Under the pieces are notes generated by a model. It was not told the DNA's origin and searched no databases. It worked only from the letters and a program-made list of their open reading frames with translations. The position numbers and the translations under genes were made by a program. A stretch of DNA of 15,270 bases from DAOVDI01 sp965373045 (lineage in GTDB: Bacteria; Acidobacteriota; Aminicenantia; Aminicenantales; Aminicenantaceae), in the NCBI GenBank assembly GCA_965373045.1, contig CBDVEQ010000041.1:1-15270 (forward strand), given 5' to 3'. This document shows, one piece after another, positions 1 to 6,711 of this stretch. Within the stretch, counting starts at the first letter, position 1; each line of letters begins with the position of its first letter.

Positions 1-30
1 CGGGAATCCAGTTCTTTGAGTTCATGGAGT
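1..30. repeat. Dispersed intergenic repeat, partial copy (block C), cut by the window edge
   Basis: The first 30 bases (CGGGAATCCAGTTCTTTGAG and on) match 14067-14096 closely, with only a few differences. In the second copy this stretch is the right half of an ATTCCC-N8-GGGAAT hairpin followed by a short conserved tail, so the window begins in the middle of such an element. It is non-coding. The left half lies outside the window. Confidence 0.7.
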
Positions 31-73
31 TTCTTGAGCTCATTGAGTCAAATTTCATTAAAATAACCCAAAG

Positions 74-165
74 AACACAACGAACCCAATAAACTCAACA
101 AACTCTTCTTGACTTCAACGATTTCAATAGACTCCGATAGACGTCTATGGACTTCGACAGACTTC
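74..165. repeat. Dispersed intergenic repeat, block A copy 1
   Basis: The segment beginning AACACAACGAACCCAATAAA is repeated at 7128. The first 29 bases are identical and the next 30 differ at only a few positions; copy 1 then carries about 10 extra bases. Both copies contain short internal units of the type GACTTC/ATAGACT. Both lie in gene-free DNA. No reading frame is shared between the copies, so this is a non-coding repeat of unknown type. Confidence 0.75.
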
Positions 166-173
166 TCTCTCCG

Positions 174-209
174 ACGAGATAAACGAGACAAACGAGATGA
201 ACGAGGCAA
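174..209. repeat. Short tandem repeat, 4 x 9 bp
   Basis: Four consecutive 9-base units of the form ACGAGANNA can be read (ACGAGATAA, ACGAGACAA, ACGAGATGA, ACGAGGCAA). They lie between repeat block A and the promoter of the release-factor-like gene. The reading frame through them is open, but it lies upstream of the likely start at 277, so the repeat is probably not translated. Confidence 0.65.
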
Positions 210-220
210 CCAGGAATCCT

Positions 221-248
221 TTGCATCAACTACCGGATGCTATATAAT
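221..248 (+). promoter_or_regulatory. Probable sigma-70-type promoter of the release-factor-like gene
   Basis: TTGCAT (221-226) and a perfect TATAAT (243-248) are separated by 16 bases. Transcription would start near 255, about 22 bases upstream of the ATG at 277. This supports the ATG at 277 over the in-frame ATG at 109, which lies upstream of the promoter inside repeat DNA. Confidence 0.5.
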
Positions 249-276
249 AAATTATATTAGAGTATTGGACGCGTTT

Positions 277-702
277 ATGTCTGCAATTTTCAGTATAAGA
301 GATAAAAAAGGTGAAGCTCTGCGTATAAAAATGGAAAAACTGGGCATTTACGAGAAGGATATTATAGAAAAATTCATCCGTTCCAGCGGCAAGGGAGGAC
401 AGAATGTTAATAAGGTTGCAACCTGCGTCTATATCAAACACATACCCACTCAAACAGAAGTGAAGTGCCAGAAGGAGCGCTCCCAGGCTCTTAACCGGTA
501 CTGGGCCAGACAGATACTGGTCGAGAGGATTGAAACCGGGATCAAAGGCCGGGAAAGCGAAGAGCAAAAACGGATTGCGAAAATACGCCGTCAGAAAAGA
601 AAACGGTCGAAACGGGCTAAAGAGAAAATGCTGGAAGACAAAAAGAAACAGGCAGAAAAGAAAAAATCCCGCAGCTTCCGTCCGGGACCTGAAGACTTAT
701 AG
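277..702 (+). CDS. Peptide chain release factor-like protein (GGQ domain, ArfB/MTRFR type)
   Basis: This 141-residue protein carries the class I release-factor catalytic domain: a GGQ motif at residues 40-42 in the context SSGKGGQNVNKVAT, followed by CVYIKHIP and the RSQALNR segment typical of stand-alone RF-1-domain proteins. It has no codon-recognition domain. By family knowledge such small proteins hydrolyse peptidyl-tRNA on stalled ribosomes (ArfB, MTRFR/C12orf65). The basic C-terminal tail (about residues 98-133, rich in Lys and Arg) resembles the ArfB tail that enters the empty mRNA channel. The start at 277 has GGA seven bases upstream and a promoter just before it; ATG at 331 is possible and would give 123 residues. 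The open frame extends back to 109, but that part is repeat DNA. The gene converges on pdxJ with 7 bp between stop codons. I cannot separate ArfB from MTRFR-like subfamilies by eye, so no symbol is given. Confidence 0.85.
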   Translation: MSAIFSIRDKKGEALRIKMEKLGIYEKDIIEKFIRSSGKGGQNVNKVATCVYIKHIPTQTEVKCQKERSQALNRYWARQILVERIETGIKGRESEEQKRIAKIRRQKRKRSKRAKEKMLEDKKKQAEKKKSRSFRPGPEDL

Positions 703-709
703 GAATCTT

Positions 710-1420
710 TTAAATTAGAAGGTCTATCATATCCCTGACTGCTGTATCAATACCCACAATAGCAGCCCGGGCCACGATGGAAAAGCCGATGCTGAATCCT
801 GAGATTTCGGGGATGGCAGCAACAGGTTCGATATTATGATAATCTAATCCATGTCCGGCATGGACTTCCATTCCCAATTCAAAGGCGTGTTCAGCAGCGG
901 TCCGGATCTCTTCAAGGGCATTTTCCCGCTTTTCTCCTGGAGGAAGTTCAGCATATTTTCCTGTGTTGATCTCGATTCTGTCCGCTTTTATCTGGCTGCT
1001 GGTGTTGATCTGTTCAAGGTCCGGATCTATGAAGATACTGACCAGTATTCCTGCATTCTGCAGTTCCCGGATATGAGCTTCCAGGGCATTTTTGTTCGCT
1101 AGGACATCCAGGCCTCCTTCTGTGGTCAGTTCTTCCGGGCGTTCGGGAACGAGGGACACAACATCCGGTTTGATCTCCTGAGCGATTTTTTTCATTTCTT
1201 CTGTGGCCGCCATTTCAATATTCAGGATGGTTTTGATTGCATCCCTTAGCAGCCGCAGGTCTCGTTCCTTGATATGGCGCCGGTCTCTACGGATATGACA
1301 CACGATCCCTTCAGCTCCGGCCTGTTCTGCCAGTAGAGCCGCAAGAACCGGCTCCGGTTCATGGCTTTTCCTTGCTTCTCTGATCGTGGCAAAATGATCG
1401 ATATTAATTGAGAGTCTCAT
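710..1420 (-). CDS. pdxJ: Pyridoxine 5'-phosphate synthase
   Basis: PdxJ condenses 1-deoxy-D-xylulose 5-phosphate with 3-amino-2-oxopropyl phosphate to make pyridoxine 5'-phosphate in the DXP-dependent vitamin B6 pathway; it is cytosolic. The 236-residue product shows the family landmarks: the N-terminal strand LSINIDHFATIREAR, the HIRRDRRHI segment at residues 42-50, IEM near residue 70, and the phosphate-loop region AGHGLDY. Length is normal for the family. I chose the ATG at 1420 because GGAG lies six bases upstream of it; the ATG at 1432 has no ribosome binding site and would add only MEKR. It is the last gene of the ftsH-folP-cdaA-cdaR-pdxJ block, 41 bp after cdaR, and ends tail-to-tail with the release-factor-like gene. 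Confidence 0.95.
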   Translation of the reverse strand: MRLSINIDHFATIREARKSHEPEPVLAALLAEQAGAEGIVCHIRRDRRHIKERDLRLLRDAIKTILNIEMAATEEMKKIAQEIKPDVVSLVPERPEELTTEGGLDVLANKNALEAHIRELQNAGILVSIFIDPDLEQINTSSQIKADRIEINTGKYAELPPGEKRENALEEIRTAAEHAFELGMEVHAGHGLDYHNIEPVAAIPEISGFSIGFSIVARAAIVGIDTAVRDMIDLLI

Positions 1421-1461
1421 CCTTTTCTCCATTATTAATTGGATTGTTTCTTTTATGCGTC

Positions 1462-2139
1462 TTACTTGTCTTCTTCTTTTTTCTGGATCTGAAAACGTAC
1501 GATAACTTGAGTCTGAGAGGATGCCCAGTTGAGGTCCTGGCTTGGCAGAATAAGTCCAACTTGGATATCCTGGGATTTGGTGAGAGACGATCGATCAATG
1601 GGAAGAGTTTTCAGTTTGAACTTCTCTTTTATCTTGCTCTCTGGTCCTTTGACAAGGATTTCCAAAGGGATCACCTCATACTGGGTCATCTCGTATCCTT
1701 CTGGTATTTCTCCTGTAAAATCAACGATGACTTCAAGGAGGATCTCCTTGATCGTTTCCAGTTTCAGATTGATCTGGCTTGGAGAAACCTCTTTTGCCTC
1801 TGCTCCTTCTGGTACGTAGATCATATCCACACTTAATGGAAAGTTGACCTGATTCACGTTCACATGCTGCAGGTCGAGAATCACACTGACATTGGCGGGT
1901 GTGATTTGGCCGATGAGCCTGCGTGTGGACCGGATCTTAACATCGACCGTAGAGGGTGGTTTTTCCACAATTTCCATCTGAGAAGGGATATTATGGATCT
2001 CCAGAGGAACGGTGAGAGTTTTTTCTGTGAAGATCTTTTCTTCTGGGATAAATGTTAGCCATAAGATCAAGGCAAGGAGAAAGGAAACAAGTTTCAGCCA
2101 CCGGTTTTTTAAAAACAAATCTTTTAAAAAGCGTTTCAT
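1462..2139 (-). CDS. cdaR: YbbR-domain protein, putative regulator of diadenylate cyclase (CdaR-like)
   Basis: The 225-residue protein has a short basic N-terminus, one membrane segment (about residues 15-32, LKLVSFLLALILWLTF) and an extracytoplasmic part with two YbbR-type beta repeats (about 40-130 and 133-220; note the VPLEIHNIP and PEGYEM segments). CdaR of Firmicutes modulates the membrane cyclase CdaA; that protein has four YbbR repeats, so this one is a short two-repeat form. Its ATG lies one base after the cdaA stop codon, so the two are surely cotranscribed and probably translationally coupled. The regulatory role is inferred from family and position. The usual partner glmM is not next to it; pdxJ follows instead. 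Confidence 0.88.
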   Translation of the reverse strand: MKRFLKDLFLKNRWLKLVSFLLALILWLTFIPEEKIFTEKTLTVPLEIHNIPSQMEIVEKPPSTVDVKIRSTRRLIGQITPANVSVILDLQHVNVNQVNFPLSVDMIYVPEGAEAKEVSPSQINLKLETIKEILLEVIVDFTGEIPEGYEMTQYEVIPLEILVKGPESKIKEKFKLKTLPIDRSSLTKSQDIQVGLILPSQDLNWASSQTQVIVRFQIQKKEEDK

Positions 2140-2140
2140 T

Positions 2141-2908
2141 TTACTTCATATATTGGAATAACAGCTCTTTCAATTGTTCCTTTTTCAGCCTGCTTTGCAG
2201 GTTTCCATGAGTGGCAAGGGAAATCATTCCGGTTTCTTCCGAGACGACGATAACCGCGGCATCGGTTTCCATGGACAATCCTATTGCGGCAAGATGCCTT
2301 GTCCTTGTTTGAAACTCCTTCCCAAGCTTGTGAGAGGCTGGGAGGGGCAGAAGACATCCGGCTGCGCTGATTTTGTTGTCCTTGATGATTACAGCTCCGT
2401 CATGAAGAGAGGAGTTCGGATAAAAAATGCTTGCGAGGAGATCCTTGGATAAAAATCCGTCGATCCCGGTTCCTGTTTCCATATAACTTTTTAGTGAAAT
2501 TTCCCTTTCAATGGCGATCAGGGCGCCGATTTTGTGTTTAGCCAGGTAATCTACAGCGATAAACAGGTCCTCCCATTTTTTTTTAACGGTTCTCAAGAAG
2601 AAAGTTCTTCGAAAAGTGCGTGAACCGAGTGTGGTAAGAAACCTTCGAATCTCTCCCTGGAAGAGGACAATAACGGCGAAGATAGCGTAATTGGCAAAAT
2701 TTCGGATGAGCCAGTTGGACAATACAAGCCGCCCCCATTGAGAAAGAAGGAAGAGGATACCGATGACCGCGATTCCGATGGCCATCTGGTAGGCTTTACT
2801 GTCCTTAACAAGGCGGATAAATGAGTAGATAATCACTGTCATCAAAAGAATATCGAACACATCTGAAAGGGTAGAATGTGTCAGAGCGTTGATAATATTT
2901 GATAACAT
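2141..2908 (-). CDS. cdaA: Membrane diadenylate cyclase (CdaA/DacA type) with altered RHR motif
   Basis: CdaA makes cyclic di-AMP from two ATP. The 255-residue product has three predicted membrane segments in the first 85 residues (about 19-35, 42-57, 63-83), a linker, and a DAC catalytic domain (about 115-235). The nucleotide-binding motif LHDGAVII (DGA at 170-172) and the VSEETG segment are intact. The second motif, normally GTRHRAA, reads RTRHLAA here (R204-H205-L206): the second Arg of RHR is Leu, encoded by CTT, confirmed from the DNA. The start ATG has GGA nine bases upstream. It lies 14 bp after folP and 1 bp before cdaR. Cyclase activity is likely by homology, but the motif change leaves some doubt. 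Confidence 0.93.
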   Translation of the reverse strand: MLSNIINALTHSTLSDVFDILLMTVIIYSFIRLVKDSKAYQMAIGIAVIGILFLLSQWGRLVLSNWLIRNFANYAIFAVIVLFQGEIRRFLTTLGSRTFRRTFFLRTVKKKWEDLFIAVDYLAKHKIGALIAIEREISLKSYMETGTGIDGFLSKDLLASIFYPNSSLHDGAVIIKDNKISAAGCLLPLPASHKLGKEFQTRTRHLAAIGLSMETDAAVIVVSEETGMISLATHGNLQSRLKKEQLKELLFQYMK

Positions 2909-2922
2909 TGATTTATTTCCGG

Positions 2923-3795
2923 TTAATTCACCGCCTGCAGTTCACCCTGCCCTTCACTTAATATTCGCTTTGCGACCCGGATTGCCCTTTTAACGGCTCC
3001 CACATCGTGTACTCTGAGGATGTTTGCGCCGTTGACCATGCTTAAAAGAGATGCTGCGATAGTCCCTTCCAATCGTTCTTCAACAGGTAGATCCAGTATC
3101 TCTCCGATGAAAGATTTCCGGGACACACCGATTAGGACAGGACGGGAAAGCTTGTTCAGAAATCCAAGGTTGTTTATTAATGCTAGATTGTCATTCAGCC
3201 TTTTTCCGAATCCGATCCCCGGGTCAAGGATGATATTTTGTACCTTGATTCCCTGCGCGGTCGCCATGGAAATACGTTCTATGAAAAAATCCCGTATCTC
3301 GGTAAAAACGTTCTCGTAATAGGGAGCGAACTGCATATTTTTTGGCGTTCCCTTCATATGCATCAGGATGATGGGAACATTTTTTCTCGCAGCCAGTGCT
3401 GTCATTTGAGGATCAAAACGAAGTGCGCTGATATCATTGATAATATCTGCGCCTTCCTCCAGCGCTGCATGTGCGACATCGGCTTTTGTAGTATCGATGG
3501 AGATCAGGATATCGGTTTCTTTTCTGAGACCGCGGATAACGGGCAGAACGCGTTGTTTTTCCTCATCCGAAGTGATGGGTTCGGATCCCGGCCGGCTGCT
3601 CTCTCCCCCGATATCAATAATGTCTGCACCCTGTGTGATAAGGTCCAATGCTCTTTGGACGGCTTCCCTAGGCTGGAGATAAAGCCCCCCGTCCGAGAAA
3701 GAGTCCGGTGTGGTGTTTATAACCCCCATAAGCCAAGTTTTCTGGCTAAGATCGTATTTTTTTCCTTTGATCTGAAGTAGAAGCTGTTTTTTCAC
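2923..3795 (-). CDS. folP: Dihydropteroate synthase
   Basis: FolP joins p-aminobenzoate to dihydropterin pyrophosphate in folate synthesis; it is the sulfonamide target. The 290-residue protein contains all hallmark motifs in order: GVINTTPDSFSDGG (24-37), DIGGESSRPGS (61-71), SIDTTK (99-104), NDISAL (120-125), LMHMKGTP (144-151), DPGIGFGK (191-198), GVSRKSFIG (223-231) and RVHDV (261-265). It starts with GTG, only 4 bp after the ftsH stop; no clear ribosome binding site is visible, so translational coupling to ftsH is likely. The N-terminal length before the first motif agrees with the family, which supports the GTG. The ftsH-folP pair is a known arrangement in several bacteria. Confidence 0.96.
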   Translation of the reverse strand: MKKQLLLQIKGKKYDLSQKTWLMGVINTTPDSFSDGGLYLQPREAVQRALDLITQGADIIDIGGESSRPGSEPITSDEEKQRVLPVIRGLRKETDILISIDTTKADVAHAALEEGADIINDISALRFDPQMTALAARKNVPIILMHMKGTPKNMQFAPYYENVFTEIRDFFIERISMATAQGIKVQNIILDPGIGFGKRLNDNLALINNLGFLNKLSRPVLIGVSRKSFIGEILDLPVEERLEGTIAASLLSMVNGANILRVHDVGAVKRAIRVAKRILSEGQGELQAVN

Positions 3796-3799
3796 ATTT

Positions 3800-5713
3800 T
3801 CACGCTTGCACGGGATCGGCCTTATGTATGGGCCTGGCCTTTCGAACGGGTTTTTTAGATTTGTTCTTTTTATCTTTATTCTGTTTGGAGGCTGGTTTTT
3901 TCATGGAGATTTTTTTCCCGTTGATGAGGGCCGTGATCTCATCCGCAGTCAGGATCTCTTTTTCCAGCAGGGCCGCAGCGATTCTTTTCAGTTTGGTCTT
4001 GTTTTTTGTCAGAAGGTCTTCTGCGCGCTTGTAGTTTCTTCCGATAATCTTCCTTACTTCTTTATCGATATACTCGGCTGTCTTTTCGCTGAAGTTTTTA
4101 TGCATAGCCAGATCTTTTCCAAGAAAAATAAGGTCATCCCTTTCTCCGTATGTCAGAGGCCCTAGATCAGACATGCCGTATTGACAGACCATTTTTCGGG
4201 CAATTTCCGTTGATTTCTCAAAATCGTTGGCAGCGCCTGTCGTGGTCTTGCCTAAAAACATTTTTTCAGATATCCGGCCGGCCATGAGAACAGACAACTG
4301 GGCTTCGAGGTATTTTTGGGAATAGGTATACCGGTCATCCAGGGGCAGCTGCTGTGTAATACCTAGAGCCAATCCGCGTGGAATTATTGTGACTTTATGG
4401 ATAGGGTCAGCCTCGGGAATGAGAGAGGTCACCAGGGCATGACCTGCTTCGTGATAAGCGGTGCTCTTTTTTTCATCATCACTGATGATCATGCTTTTTC
4501 GTTCCACGCCCATAAGAACCTTGTCCTTGGCACTTTCGAAATTATTCATAGTGACCTTGTTTTGTCCCAAACGTGCTGCAAGCAACGCTCCTTCATTGAT
4601 CAGATTGGCCAAGTCGGCCCCGGTAAATCCCGGTGTGGTTCGGGCCAGGACTTCCAAGTCCACGTCCTTGGACAGAGGAATATTCTTTATGTGGACTTTA
4701 AGGATTTGTTCGCGTCCCTTGATATCGGGCATGTTGACCACGACCCTCCTGTCGAACCGGCCCGGCCTGAGAAGGGCGCTGTCCAGAATATCCGGACGGT
4801 TGGTGGCAGCAATAAGAATGACTCCTACATTGGAATCAAAACCGTCCATCTCCACAAGCAGCTGGTTCAAAGTCTGTTCCCGTTCATCATGGCCGCCTCC
4901 GAGCCCGGCTCCTCTCTGTCTGCCGACCGCATCGAGCTCGTCGATGAAGATCAGACAAGGTGCATGTTTTTTCCCCTGGTCAAACAGATCTCTGACACGT
5001 GATGCTCCGACACCTACGAACATTTCCACAAAATCAGAACCGCTGATGGAAAAGAAGGGGACTTCGGCTTCACCGGCTACTGCCCGGGCGAGAAGTGTTT
5101 TACCCGTCCCAGGTGCGCCAACAAGGATGACTCCTTTGGGAATGCGTCCTCCCAGTTTTTGGAATTTTTTGGGATTTTTCAGAAACTCGATGATTTCCTG
5201 GAGTTCCTCTTTTGCTTCCTTGACGCCGGCTACATCATTGAATGTGACCTTTTTCTGGATGTCTGAGAACATTTTGGCCCGGCTTTTACCGAACGTCATA
5301 GCTTTGTTCCCGCCGGACTGCATCTGCCGCATAAAAAATATCCAGAACACGATCAGTAAAAGAATTGGGAACCAGGTGAAAAGATAGCTGTACCAGGGGC
5401 TGCGTGATGTGTCTTTGACGGATATGTTAACATGGTGTTCACGCAGGATCTTGACCAGGTCATCATATTGAGAGGGAACGACAGTCTTGAAATCAGTTCC
5501 GTCCGTGTATTTTCCTCTGATCTGATTCCCTTCAATGGTTACCTCATTAATCCTGCTGCTCTCGACATTGGACATGAATTCGCTGAATTGGATCTCTCTC
5601 CTGGCTGTGCTGGGGGACTGCAATAAACTCCATAAAAAGAGAATAACGGCCCCGGCAGCGACCCAGAAAAGGATGTTTTTATATTGCTTTTGTTGTCGTT
5701 TCATATTAGGCAT
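3800..5713 (-). CDS. ftsH: ATP-dependent zinc metalloprotease FtsH
   Basis: FtsH is a hexameric inner-membrane AAA+ protease that degrades misassembled membrane proteins and some cytosolic regulators. The 637-residue protein has two membrane segments (about 13-31 and 110-128) flanking a small extracytoplasmic domain. The AAA module follows with Walker A GAPGTGKT (199-206), pore loop FVG (232-234), Walker B LIFIDE and arginine-finger region RPGRFDR (316-322). The metalloprotease zinc motif is HEAGH (421-425). The last 35 or so residues are a Lys-rich, disordered-looking tail. The ATG at 5713 is preceded by AAAGGA seven bases upstream; a second in-frame ATG at 5704 is less well placed. It is the first gene of the minus-strand block, behind the promoter at 5738-5766. 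Confidence 0.98.
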   Translation of the reverse strand: MPNMKRQQKQYKNILFWVAAGAVILFLWSLLQSPSTARREIQFSEFMSNVESSRINEVTIEGNQIRGKYTDGTDFKTVVPSQYDDLVKILREHHVNISVKDTSRSPWYSYLFTWFPILLLIVFWIFFMRQMQSGGNKAMTFGKSRAKMFSDIQKKVTFNDVAGVKEAKEELQEIIEFLKNPKKFQKLGGRIPKGVILVGAPGTGKTLLARAVAGEAEVPFFSISGSDFVEMFVGVGASRVRDLFDQGKKHAPCLIFIDELDAVGRQRGAGLGGGHDEREQTLNQLLVEMDGFDSNVGVILIAATNRPDILDSALLRPGRFDRRVVVNMPDIKGREQILKVHIKNIPLSKDVDLEVLARTTPGFTGADLANLINEGALLAARLGQNKVTMNNFESAKDKVLMGVERKSMIISDDEKKSTAYHEAGHALVTSLIPEADPIHKVTIIPRGLALGITQQLPLDDRYTYSQKYLEAQLSVLMAGRISEKMFLGKTTTGAANDFEKSTEIARKMVCQYGMSDLGPLTYGERDDLIFLGKDLAMHKNFSEKTAEYIDKEVRKIIGRNYKRAEDLLTKNKTKLKRIAAALLEKEILTADEITALINGKKISMKKPASKQNKDKKNKSKKPVRKARPIHKADPVQA

Positions 5714-5737
5714 AATACTTTCCTTTAATGCATAAAT

Positions 5738-5766
5738 ATTCTAACATGTTTTAGGGGATATGTTAA
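5738..5766 (-). promoter_or_regulatory. Sigma-70-type promoter of the ftsH block
   Basis: On the minus strand TTAACA (5766-5761) and TAGAAT (5743-5738) are separated by exactly 17 bases. Start of transcription would be near 5731, giving an untranslated leader of roughly 18 bases that contains the AAAGGA ribosome binding site. I see no heat-shock-type (CIRCE or sigma-32-like) sequence. Confidence 0.65.
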
Positions 5767-5787
5767 GGGATAAGGCCAAGATACCGA

Positions 5788-5833
5788 ATGGGGACGGTTC
5801 TATTTTTTCCAGAAAAAATAGAACCGTCCCCAT
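5788..5833. repeat. Perfect 46-bp palindrome, 22-bp arms and 2-base loop
   Basis: The left arm (5788-5809) begins ATGGGGACGGTTCTA and ends in six T and a C. After the two bases CA, the right arm (5812-5833) is its exact reverse complement and ends TAGAACCGTCCCCAT. It sits between the divergent ftsH and tRNA promoters, 21 bp from the former's -35 and 10 bp from the latter's. The GGGGACGGTTC core recalls short palindromes spread by REP-associated tyrosine transposases; that link is from memory and is inference. It could also act as a two-way terminator, since each arm has an A or T run. Confidence 0.85.
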
Positions 5834-5843
5834 CTCTTTGGAC

Positions 5844-5873
5844 TTGACCTGAAAGAGGGACTTGTTGTAATAT
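5844..5873 (+). promoter_or_regulatory. Sigma-70-type promoter of tRNA-Ala
   Basis: TTGACC (5844-5849) and TAATAT (5868-5873) are separated by 18 bases. Transcription would start near 5880, about eight bases before the mature 5' end of the tRNA. The same promoter probably serves the thioesterase gene downstream, since no separate promoter fits in the 23-bp gap. Confidence 0.65.
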
Positions 5874-5887
5874 TGGAAAACCCGAGT

Positions 5888-5963
5888 GGGGCTGTAGCTC
5901 AGTTGGGAGAGCATTTGACTGGCAGTCAAAAGGTCGTGGGTTCGAGCCCCATCAGCTCCACCA
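5888..5963 (+). tRNA. tRNA-Ala (anticodon GGC)
   Basis: A full 76-base cloverleaf can be drawn. The acceptor stem GGGGCTG pairs with CAGCTCC and contains the G3-U70 wobble pair that marks alanine tRNAs. The D arm begins GCTCAGTTGGGAGAGC. The anticodon stem is TTTGA/TCAAA around loop CTGGCAG, giving anticodon GGC (reads GCC and GCU). The T arm is GTGGG-TTCGAGC-CCCAT. The discriminator is A (5960) and CCA is encoded at 5961-5963. A thioesterase reading frame begins 23 bp downstream on the same strand. Confidence 0.98.
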
Positions 5964-5986
5964 TCTCCTTCTGGAATTTATATACC

Positions 5987-6430
5987 ATGCCGAGAATAAA
6001 ATTAAAACCGCTGGAAAATTATCCGTTTTTCATTCAAATAACTGTGCGGACCACGGACTTGAATTACGGGGGCCATCTGGGCAACGACCGGCTTCTTGCC
6101 CTTGTCCATGAAGCTCGCATCTCTTTTCTTTCTCAATTCGGATTTTCAGAGCTGGACTGCGGAGGGATTTCATTAATCATGGGTGATGCTGCCATTGTCT
6201 TTCAAGGAGAAGCCTTTGCCGGTGATGTCCTCAAGGTAGAAGTGGCGGCCGGAGAGCCCACGCGGAGCGGATTCCGCCTGTTTTACCGGATCACCGGAGA
6301 TCCGGACAGACGGGCTGTTGCCTTGGTAGAGACAGGTATGATTTGTTATGATTATTCTGCCAAGAAGATTCAATCCCTGCCAGATTGTGTAAAGGATATC
6401 TGTCTGAAAAGCCATGGTACATTGTCTTGA
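5987..6430 (+). CDS. Hotdog-fold acyl-CoA thioesterase (4HBT/YbgC-like)
   Basis: The 147-residue protein matches the 4HBT thioesterase pattern. VRTTDLNYGGHLGNDRLLAL (20-39) corresponds to the family's V-R-x-x-D-x-N-x-x-G-H-x-x-N signature with the catalytic Asp (24), followed by the helix HEARISFLSQFG. Such enzymes hydrolyse acyl-CoA or acyl-ACP thioesters in the cytosol; the substrate cannot be read from sequence. The start at 5987 is the first ATG after the tRNA. The same frame is open further upstream, but that part is tRNA sequence. No convincing ribosome binding site is visible, only GGA about 13 bases upstream. It is probably cotranscribed with tRNA-Ala and released by 3' tRNA processing. 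No clear terminator follows. Confidence 0.85.
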   Translation: MPRIKLKPLENYPFFIQITVRTTDLNYGGHLGNDRLLALVHEARISFLSQFGFSELDCGGISLIMGDAAIVFQGEAFAGDVLKVEVAAGEPTRSGFRLFYRITGDPDRRAVALVETGMICYDYSAKKIQSLPDCVKDICLKSHGTLS

Positions 6431-6468
6431 GGTTAATAGGGAACACATTCTGGCAATCCTGTTTTAGT

Positions 6469-6670
6469 CTGCTTTATTCATAAAAATTTGCGATACGTTT
6501 AAACATCAACACAATCATCTAAAAATTTATTTCATGTATCGCAACTTTTTACCCTCCGGGCGAGCCGATCTCTTCGCAGTGGCTTCGTCGTGTTCCGTTC
6601 GCAGTATATAAATACAGCTTCACGAACCACTCCTCGCAGCTACGGCAATCTCGACCCGTGAATAAAGCAG
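6469..6670. mobile_element. Possible small non-autonomous element with 12-bp inverted ends
   Basis: CTGCTTTATTCA (6469-6480) and its exact reverse complement TGAATAAAGCAG (6659-6670) bound 202 bases without a gene. Just inside the left end a 9-base stem (TTGCGATAC at 6488-6496, GTATCGCAA at 6536-6544) forms an imperfect hairpin with an A+T-rich loop. The right end contains ACCCGTGAATAA, which recurs at 7240-7251, suggesting a dispersed family. TTATTCATAAAAA appears directly repeated at 6474 and 6679. I see no target-site duplication next to the inverted ends, so the mobile nature is only a hypothesis. Confidence 0.4.
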
Positions 6671-6711
6671 TCTCTGAATTATTCATAAAAAATGCCGATA
6701 ACCTGAAAAAA

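Noticed and set aside
109..276. N-terminal extension of the release-factor-like gene from the ATG at 109
   Set aside because: The stretch consists of repeat block A and a 9-bp tandem repeat, lies largely upstream of a good promoter, and is not part of the RF-1 domain.
3238..3780. Plus-strand open frame opposite folP
   Set aside because: Fully antisense to folP motifs, with no ribosome binding site or family features.
4461..5387. Long plus-strand open frame (308 codons) opposite ftsH
   Set aside because: It lies fully antisense to the conserved AAA domain of ftsH; its composition (Ser/Arg/Pro-rich) is what the reverse strand of that gene yields, and it has no recognisable domain.
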